From: Lysobacter_I brunescens
Lineage (GTDB): Bacteria > Pseudomonadota > Gammaproteobacteria > Xanthomonadales > Xanthomonadaceae
DNA: 64,000 bases
Reading direction: 5' to 3'
Assembly (NCBI RefSeq): GCF_042677005.1
Contig: NZ_JBHTIF010000004.1
Span: 124,001-188,000 of the forward strand
The notes beneath the pieces are model-generated. The model ran no database searches and was not told where the DNA came from. It worked only from the letters and a program-made list of their open reading frames with translations. Position 1 is the first letter of the stretch, and every line of letters begins with the position of its first letter. Shown here in pieces: positions 54,901 through 64,000 of the stretch. A program made the position numbers and the translations under genes.

Positions 54901-54981
54901 CGCCTCGCCGGGCAGGCTCTGGCCCAGCAGCAGGCCCAGCACGAGGGTGGCGGTGGCGGTCGCGGAGAAACCTCGGCGCAT
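51961..54981 (-). CDS. Exported VIT/vWA/TPR/DUF2135 protein
   Basis: 1006 residues from the ATG at 54981, chosen because a signal peptide follows (MRRGFSATATATLVLGLLLG); the open frame extends upstream without support. Order: VIT domain (about 50-180, LHNPNDRLLEGNLEFPL), a vWA-like region with the metal-site motif DASAS near residue 300, a proline/alanine-rich stretch (about 630-720) with many Arg/Gln, TPR-like helices (about 740-880, AEALRVLSNLAEMK), and a C-terminal DUF2135 domain (VVLAWDSDNSDMDLWVTDP). VIT and vWA domains in inter-alpha-inhibitor-like bacterial proteins mediate adhesion or complex assembly. Function here is unknown. It lies 85 bp downstream of recJ. Confidence 0.85.
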   Translation of the reverse strand: MRRGFSATATATLVLGLLLGQSLPGEARTPRPPRPPAVPVVVPDALTAPPLIRSSEAKIPIALREAKLDVETHGSLARTTLLLTLHNPNDRLLEGNLEFPLQPGQQVSAFALDIDGVLRDAVPVPKQKAQQVFESIERRNVDPGLLEQTAGNHFRLRVYPIPARGTRQVRLVIDEAMRRDGDAWRLDVPVHLLDDADGASLSIHADGLPVAPTQGGRFETLRFERRRNAYVARHDILRERVAGGHARPASTLALRLPASAGAQAFVQSFDGERFGLIDIPVPHGAGLIGKRRIPSTIGLLWDASASARHRDRQSEFALLDRYFAAMGNGEVRLRVLRDVGEDGGRFAIRDGDWNALRKALEALVHDGASDLADWSPEPGIGEYLLVSDGLHNYGDRAFPALKDGQALYALASSGAEVDATRLSALANARGGRLVRWQGRDGLDAAAEALLGPERRVIALEGEGIDDLLPQSWDVDDGLLRVAGRMTEATARVRVRVQEGGRVRTVDASIAADAPSSTQVAALWASWQVASKAAEPERHRGAITRLGQRFGIVTPGTSLLVLESPEDYVRYDIPAPPALREQVAALQRTRDRSREQSRSERLEVVARRFAERVEWWGKTFPKTAPPKPKREAHGEVAAYATGDAAAAPVMSAPPPPSPVAAEEMAYARESALAERASQQRAAAPAGARRQAEQDAAMAVRNDAGQGVAIRLQAWAPDSPYARRLRDAKAEDLYAVYLDEKDSHADSTAFYLDVADLLLQKDRRAEALRVLSNLAEMKLENRHVLRVLGYRLMQAGDWAHAVAVLREVLRLADEEPQSHRDLGLALAGAGQRQEAIQRLYDVAARPWDDRFSEVELVALNEMNEIIATSPTPLDTSFIDRRLLKNMPLDLRVVLAWDSDNSDMDLWVTDPNGEKCYYGNRNTFQGGLISDDFTGGYGPEEFVLKDAKPGKYKVEANFFGDRQQIVTGATTLNLRLSSGWGTQRRKDETVTLRLSGRSETVFVGEFEVK

Positions 54982-55066
54982 GGCGGTGTCCCGTGGAAAG
55001 GTGACGATGGAACGGCCTGATGTCGGCGATGGGGTTGGGTCGCCTTCCACGATGCCACAAACGCGG

Positions 55067-56827
55067 TCAGCCGACGCCGACCGGCTCGCGATGCACCACG
55101 ATGAGCTGCACGGCATCGCCGCCGCGCCAGTCGTCGGGCTGCAGGCGATAGGCGGCGCGGATGCGCGACGGTGGCGGCGTGCCGTCCCAGCCGGAGAAGT
55201 GGATCGCGTTGATCCTCCGCGTGCCGCCGGGCCAGGCCAGTTCGAGCTTCAGATGCGTTTCGCCGACCGGCCGCCACTGGATCACGTCGAACACGTCGTC
55301 GAACAGCGGCTCGGGGAAGGCCTGTCCCCACGGCCCGCCGTCGCGCAGCGCGAGCGCGGTCGCGAGTGCGCAGGCGTCGGGCGGGATCGCGCCGTCGCTG
55401 AGCACCACGTCCTGCAGCAGTTCCGGCGACATCAGCTCGGCCGCACAGACTTCGAACGCGCGCTGGAAAGCCGGCAGATCGACGAGGCGCAGGCTGAGGC
55501 CCGCCGCCATGGCGTGCCCCCCGAAACGCCCGACCAGCCCGGGATGCCGCGCATCGACCATCGCCAGCGCGTCGCGGATGTGGAAACCGCTGATCGAGCG
55601 CGCCGAACCGCGCAGCTCGTCGCCACCGGGTTCGCTCGGCGCGAACGCAATCGTCGGACGATGCAGGCGCTCCTTGATCTTTGATGCGACCAGGCCGACC
55701 ACGCCGGGATGCCAGTCCTCGTGATACAGGCAGACCGCGACGCGCGCGGTGTCACCATCAATCGACAGCGCAGCCAGCGCATCCTCGGCATCGCCGACCA
55801 TCTGCGCCTGCACGCCGCGACGCTCGGCGTTGATGCCGTCGAGGATCTCCGCGAGTTCGCGCGCGCGTCGGGCGTCGTCGGTGAGCAGGCATTCGATGCC
55901 CAGGGTCATGTCTTCCAGACGGCCTGCGGCATTGATGCGCGGCGCGAGCGCATAGCCGATGTCGGTCGAGGTCAGCGCGGCCTCGCTCCGCTTCGAGACC
56001 TCGATGAGTGCGCGCAGTCCCGCGCAGCCGCGACCGGCGCGCAGGCGGCGCAGGCCGGCAGCGACCAGCGCGCGATTGTTCACGTCCAGCGGCACCAGAT
56101 CGGCCACCGTGCCGACCGCGACCAGATCAAGCAGCACCGAGAGGTCCGGCGGCTCGCCCGCGAAACGGCCTTCGTCGCGCAGGCGACGACGCAGCGCCAG
56201 CAGCACGTAGAACAGCACACCGACGCCGGCAAGCGACTTGCTCGCGAAGGCGTCGCCGCGCAGATTGGGATCAACGATGACGTCGGCGGGCGGCAGCGAT
56301 TCGCCGGGCAGATGATGATCGGTCACCAGCACGCGCCAGCCGCGCGCCTTCGCGGCGGCGATGCCGGCGTGGCAGGCGATGCCGTGGTCGACGGTGACCA
56401 GCAGGTCGGGCGACATCGCCGCCAGTTCATCGACCAGCGCAGGCGACAGACCGTATCCATGGACCATGCGATTCGGCACCGCATACGACACCCGCGTCGC
56501 GCCGAGCAGTCCCAGGCCGCGCACTGCCACGGCGCAGGCGGTGGCGCCATCGCAGTCGAAATCGCCGACGACCAGGATGTGCTGCTGCGCGGCGATGGCC
56601 TCGGCGAGCAGCCGTGCGGCCTCGTCGATGCCGTGCAGATCGTCCGGCGGCAGCAACTGGTTCAGGCGCGGCTGCGCCTGCGCATGCGTGCGCGCGCCAC
56701 GCGCAGCGTAGACGCGACGCAGCAGCGGCGGGATCTCGGCGGGCCAGTCCTGCGCCGAGGCCACGTTGTCGTGCCCGGCGGGGCTGTCATGCCCGGTGTG
56801 TGTGTCGCGCCTGCGGATGGTCCGCAT
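55067..56827 (-). CDS. recJ: Single-stranded-DNA-specific exonuclease RecJ
   Basis: 586 residues (E. coli 577) from the ATG at 56827, whose A is also the last base of the rpfE stop (TGATG). DHH-family motifs: GDFDCDGATA (motif I), VTVDHGIACH, VTDHHLPGE (motif III, DHH) and GGHAMAAGLS (DHHA1). RecJ degrades 5'-ended single strands in recombination and mismatch repair with Mg or Mn. The longer open frame to 56965 lies inside rpfE. recJ after rpfE is the order seen in Xanthomonas rpf loci. Confidence 0.96.
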   Translation of the reverse strand: MRTIRRRDTHTGHDSPAGHDNVASAQDWPAEIPPLLRRVYAARGARTHAQAQPRLNQLLPPDDLHGIDEAARLLAEAIAAQQHILVVGDFDCDGATACAVAVRGLGLLGATRVSYAVPNRMVHGYGLSPALVDELAAMSPDLLVTVDHGIACHAGIAAAKARGWRVLVTDHHLPGESLPPADVIVDPNLRGDAFASKSLAGVGVLFYVLLALRRRLRDEGRFAGEPPDLSVLLDLVAVGTVADLVPLDVNNRALVAAGLRRLRAGRGCAGLRALIEVSKRSEAALTSTDIGYALAPRINAAGRLEDMTLGIECLLTDDARRARELAEILDGINAERRGVQAQMVGDAEDALAALSIDGDTARVAVCLYHEDWHPGVVGLVASKIKERLHRPTIAFAPSEPGGDELRGSARSISGFHIRDALAMVDARHPGLVGRFGGHAMAAGLSLRLVDLPAFQRAFEVCAAELMSPELLQDVVLSDGAIPPDACALATALALRDGGPWGQAFPEPLFDDVFDVIQWRPVGETHLKLELAWPGGTRRINAIHFSGWDGTPPPSRIRAAYRLQPDDWRGGDAVQLIVVHREPVGVG

Positions 56828-57798
56828 CAATCGGCGTCCATCGCGACTGGTATCGACCAGGGCTTGCGCCAGAACCGCCAGCGCTGCCCGCTGCGCAGCA
56901 CGAGACGTCCGCCGTCGGCGGTATCGATGGTCGCGCTGGCGCATCTGCCCTCGCCCACCGCGCACAGCACCGGCAGCAGCCAGTCGCGGTGCAGCGCGGC
57001 GAGATCGCGGGTGCGGCGCAGGTCGAAGAGCGTGCTGCCATCGGCAAGTTGCATGTCGGCGAACGACGCCGGCAGTCGTCCCGCATCGCCGCCGGCCAGC
57101 CGGACGAGTGAACAGGCGAGGTCGTCATCGCTGGCGCAGCGGGCCACGTCGCCGCGCACCGTGGTCGGCAGGACGCCGCCGCCCCACAGCCACAGCGAGT
57201 TCACCGGCACCAGGCCCCGTTCGGCGCGGCGCGCGTTCCAGGGATGGTTGTGCAGGACGATCTGCGCCTCATTGAGCAGGGCGCGCCAACGGCGACCTTC
57301 CGGTCCGTCGGGCTGGTGCTCGAACAGATCCGCACCGATGGCGTCGTCGGGCGCACTGAACGCCGGCAGCTTGGCCTCGCGCGGCAAGCGCAGGTACCAG
57401 TGCGCGGGCGACGGCGCATCGAGTTCGAAACCGGCGTCGCCGAACACCGGCTTGAGCGCGGGCAGCAGGGCTTCGACATCGGCATCGTCGAGGCCGAGGC
57501 GCTCGCCGATGCCGAGCAGTCGTGCGCCGTTGATGTCGGGACGCACGTGAGCCGGATCGGCGCGCAGCCACGCGGCGCCGACGGCATCGCCGACTTCGGC
57601 CTGGCGGGTGAGCGCGGCGGCGGACCAGCGCACAGGCACGATGGAAAAGACGCGCGACAGCTGCGCTTCGATCCCCGCCTCGCCCGCAGGTTCAGCATCC
57701 GCACGGCCGAACGCCGCCGCCAGTTCGGGCGACAGCGCCTGCCGGCCGAAGACCGACCAGGCAGGCAGCAGCAGAGTCAGGGTGCGATCGCGCGACAT
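56827..57798 (-). CDS. rpfE: Rpf-locus protein RpfE (phosphoglycerate-mutase-annotated family)
   Basis: 323 residues from the ATG at 57798. No signal peptide or membrane helix. Segments VNSLWLWGGGVLPT, HWYLRLPREAKLPAF and VLHNHPWNARRAERGL match the RpfE family of Xanthomonadaceae, often auto-annotated as cofactor-independent phosphoglycerate mutase although the metal-binding motifs of that enzyme are not visible here. Its role in DSF biology is unclear. It sits between greA (13 bp upstream) and recJ (1-nt overlap), as expected for this locus. Confidence 0.82.
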   Translation of the reverse strand: MSRDRTLTLLLPAWSVFGRQALSPELAAAFGRADAEPAGEAGIEAQLSRVFSIVPVRWSAAALTRQAEVGDAVGAAWLRADPAHVRPDINGARLLGIGERLGLDDADVEALLPALKPVFGDAGFELDAPSPAHWYLRLPREAKLPAFSAPDDAIGADLFEHQPDGPEGRRWRALLNEAQIVLHNHPWNARRAERGLVPVNSLWLWGGGVLPTTVRGDVARCASDDDLACSLVRLAGGDAGRLPASFADMQLADGSTLFDLRRTRDLAALHRDWLLPVLCAVGEGRCASATIDTADGGRLVLRSGQRWRFWRKPWSIPVAMDAD

Positions 57799-57811
57799 GG
57801 CGGCGATGCGC

Positions 57812-58287
57812 TCAGCCTTCGTACGCGACCTGGATCAGTTCGTACTCGCGCTTTCCGGCCGGGGCATCGATCTCGACGGTGTCGCCCTCGTGCTTGCCGA
57901 TCAGCGCGCGCGCCAGCGGCGAGGAGATCGCGATCAAGCCCTGTTTGATGTCGGCTTCGAGGTCGCCGACGATCTGGTAGCGCTTCTCCTCGTCGCTCTC
58001 GACATCGGCCAGGGTCACGGTCGCACCGAACACGACGCGGCTGCCTGCGTTCAGGGTCGACACATCGATGACCTGCGCATGCGACAGCTCAGCTTCGAGC
58101 TGCTTGATGCGGCCCTCGATGAAACCCTGCTGCTCGCGCGCAGCGTGGTATTCGGCGTTTTCCTTCAGGTCGCCGTGCCCGCGCGCCTCGGCGATCGCGG
58201 CGATGACCGCCGGACGCTGGACGCTCTTGAGGTTTTCCAGCTCGCCGCGCAGGCGCTGCGAGCCTTTCAGGGTGATGGGTGCTCTGA

Positions 58288-58291
<4 letters not shown>
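57812..58291 (-). CDS. greA: Transcription elongation factor GreA
   Basis: 159 residues, one more than E. coli. The coiled-coil N-domain has GHGDLKENAEYHAAREQQGF with the acidic tip, and the C-domain IGKHEGDTVEIDAPAGKREY. GreA inserts into the RNA polymerase channel to cleave backtracked transcripts. Its ATG overlaps the carB stop as ATGA, so translation is coupled to carB. It is first of the greA-rpfE-recJ series. Confidence 0.97.
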
Positions 58292-61533
<3,242 letters not shown>

Positions 61534-61573
61534 GGAGTCCTCGGTAAAGTCTTTCGTGTCTCGGTGTGCGGTC

Positions 61574-62038
61574 TCAGTACCACCGGTCCTGCCAGCGTTC
61601 GCTCGACAGCCAGGTGATCCTGTCTTCGTCTTCGACCGCCACGCCCCCGGCCTGGACGGCCTGCAGCACGGCGGCATTCATCTCGTTCCAGCTCTCCGCA
61701 CCGGCGCCGATCCGCGCGCCGATGCGATTGTTGTGCGCATCCATCGCGCGGGCCGCATCGCTGCGACCGGTATGGCGGTGAGCATCGCCTTCCATGACGG
61801 CGGTGACCCAGTCGACCCAGCGCGGCGATCCCGTGAAGGCGACCGTGGCGCTGGCGAGCGTGTGGCGGTAGGCATCCTTCGGGCCGTGTCGTCCGCCCGG
61901 CAGATCGGAACGCGATGTCGCCAGGTAGACGCTGCCGAGCACGAAGGCCGGATAGCCCCCCAGCAGCACCGCGACGACCAGGAGCCGGCGCAGCCAGCGA
62001 CGGCGCGGCGCGCGCGACGTGGCCGCCGGAAGCGTCAT
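61574..62038 (-). CDS. Hypothetical membrane-anchored protein between carA and carB, DUF6973-like motif
   Basis: 154 residues from the ATG at 62038, which overlaps the stop of the gene before it (ATGA). One N-terminal helix (WLRRLLVVAVLLGGYPAFVL) anchors it, facing the periplasm. The domain has GPKDAYRHTLASATVAF, then DAARAMDAHNNRIGARIG, a DA(Y/F)RH ... D-x-x-NN-x-x-G pattern like the DUF6973 family, which is a guess from motif shape. The conserved His, Asp and Asn suggest a metal or catalytic site. Function unknown; 40 bp ahead of carB. Confidence 0.72.
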   Translation of the reverse strand: MTLPAATSRAPRRRWLRRLLVVAVLLGGYPAFVLGSVYLATSRSDLPGGRHGPKDAYRHTLASATVAFTGSPRWVDWVTAVMEGDAHRHTGRSDAARAMDAHNNRIGARIGAGAESWNEMNAAVLQAVQAGGVAVEDEDRITWLSSERWQDRWY

Positions 62039-62700
62039 CCGTTGAACAGGGTCGCCATCGATACGTCGCAGGCGCCCATCGCACGCAGCATGACCTGCGT
62101 CGCGAGGTTCTCGCCTGCGGCCTCGCCGCTCTGCTCGTTCTCCTCGGACGACTTGTCGGTCGAGAAGGCATTGCCGAGGCCCGACAGCTTGCGCAGGCCG
62201 GCGTGATCCGGGGCGGTCATGAAGGCCATGAACGAGGCGAGCTGCTCCGGCGTGGCGCTGCCCAGCACCTCCTGCTCGCTGACCTTCACGCCGGTGCGCT
62301 CGCCCTCGGCTCCGGCCATCATCAGACGGCCCATCACCGCAGCTGCGCCGCCTTCGAGCAGCTTCACTTCGTCATCGATGCGGGACGGGTTGGTGGCCAC
62401 GTACTCGGCCACGTCTTTGCGCTTCGCGCGGCGATAGCCGGTGTTGCTCAGTTCGCCCCGCAGGCAGGACAGCTGCGCCGGGGTCACGGCGTCGGGCTTG
62501 TCCTGCATCGGCCACTTCGGATCGTCCTTGGCCAGCATCTCGAAGATGCGGCCCATCGGCACGAGTTCGACCATGAGGTCGGTGAGGCGGTCGGTCTTCG
62601 CTTCCAGCGAGGCTTTCGCAGGGCCGGCCGCATGCGCGGATACGGACAGCAGGGCGCCGGTGAGCAGCAGCGCGGAGATGGACTGGATGACGCGTTTCAT
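62035..62700 (-). CDS. Hypothetical exported protein downstream of carA
   Basis: 221 residues from the ATG at 62700 with AGGGGG upstream. A signal peptide (MKRVIQSISALLLTGALLSV, ending AHA) is followed by a helical, mostly polar domain with two cysteines (QLSCLRGEL and MGACDVSM). The segment SATPEQLASFMAFMTAPDHA faintly recalls DUF2059-type proteins, not enough to assign. It lies 80 bp after carA and overlaps the following membrane-protein gene by 4 nt, so these two form a unit inside the car operon. Function unknown. Confidence 0.75.
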   Translation of the reverse strand: MKRVIQSISALLLTGALLSVSAHAAGPAKASLEAKTDRLTDLMVELVPMGRIFEMLAKDDPKWPMQDKPDAVTPAQLSCLRGELSNTGYRRAKRKDVAEYVATNPSRIDDEVKLLEGGAAAVMGRLMMAGAEGERTGVKVSEQEVLGSATPEQLASFMAFMTAPDHAGLRKLSGLGNAFSTDKSSEENEQSGEAAGENLATQVMLRAMGACDVSMATLFNG

Positions 62701-62780
62701 CGGAACCCCCTGGAGGTGGGTGGGTGGGTCATGCCGGGCGACGGCATGCGCCGGGAGGCGGCAGGTCCGGCGTACGAAAT

Positions 62781-63905
<1,125 letters not shown>

Positions 63906-63940
63906 GGGGTTCGCCTTTGTTGGGGCTGACGGCAGGTTGC

Positions 63941-63979
63941 AAAAAGCCCCGGGCGCGGTCTGTAACCGGCCCGTGGCTT
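63941..63979 (-). terminator. Terminator or attenuator upstream of carA
   Basis: Read on the minus strand, AAGCC-A-CGGGC-CGGT pairs with ACCG-C-GCCCG-GGCTT around a TACAG loop and runs into TTTTT, a complete intrinsic terminator only 36 bp before the carA start. It ends the gene upstream (outside the window) or attenuates carA. Confidence 0.7.
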
Positions 63980-64000
63980 CTGGAGTCAGGCGAGCGAGAA

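Overview
The window reads as one contiguous stretch of a high-GC (roughly two-thirds G+C) gammaproteobacterial chromosome from the Xanthomonadaceae/Lysobacteraceae (Xanthomonas, Stenotrophomonas, Lysobacter, Luteimonas type). The strongest sign is a nearly complete rpf (regulation of pathogenicity factors / DSF quorum-sensing) locus: acnA, rpfB, rpfF, rpfC, rpfG, lysS, prfB, recJ, rpfE and greA in the expected neighbourhood. A GTAG-type REP doublet, typical of this family, also points there. Genus cannot be fixed from the sequence. No rRNA, tRNA, CRISPR array, insertion sequence or prophage was seen.

Layout. 1-11.5 kb (minus): an accessory operon with a 2973-residue exported mosaic protein followed by a transglutaminase-like protein cut by the window edge. 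11.9-13.5 kb: a multicopper oxidase. 13.5-20.2 kb: mostly minus-strand housekeeping genes (ftsK, lolA, an unknown exported protein, rarA, crcB, a small DUF4124-like protein) with one small secreted DUF6289-like protein on the plus strand. 20.6-26.5 kb (plus): an S33 exopeptidase, an RluF-type pseudouridine synthase, trxB, a GNAT/FemAB-like protein, aat and infA. 26.6-29.5 kb (minus): clpA and clpS, so aat, infA, clpA and clpS form an N-degron neighbourhood. 29.7-32.5 kb (plus): a periplasmic YbjN-like protein, nudJ, mnmA and hflD, packed or overlapping. 32.5-33.3 kb: an AT-rich, probably foreign HNH-like gene behind hflD, then a bidirectional terminator and a REP doublet.

33.3-58.3 kb is the aconitase/rpf region: acnB with a vapBC-like toxin-antitoxin pair upstream on the minus strand; then acnA, rpfB (acyl-CoA ligase) and rpfF (DSF synthase) on plus; converging on them the two-gene rpfG-rpfC sensor operon; then lysS, prfB (with its programmed frameshift), a LytTR membrane regulator, a divergent acyltransferase, a VIT/vWA/DUF2135 protein, recJ, rpfE and greA. 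58.3-63.9 kb (minus): carA and carB separated by two uncharacterised, mutually overlapping genes; carB overlaps greA.

How they work together: RpfF makes the DSF fatty-acid signal, RpfB processes the acyl chain, RpfC senses DSF and passes phosphate to RpfG, whose HD-GYP domain degrades cyclic di-GMP. Notable sequence-level points are a near-consensus sigma-54 promoter ahead of rpfG, chains of ATGA-coupled mini-ORFs ahead of mnmA and the FemAB-like gene, tandem duplications spanning two stop codons, the interrupted carAB unit, and the giant exported protein/transglutaminase operon, which is the best candidate here for an undescribed system.
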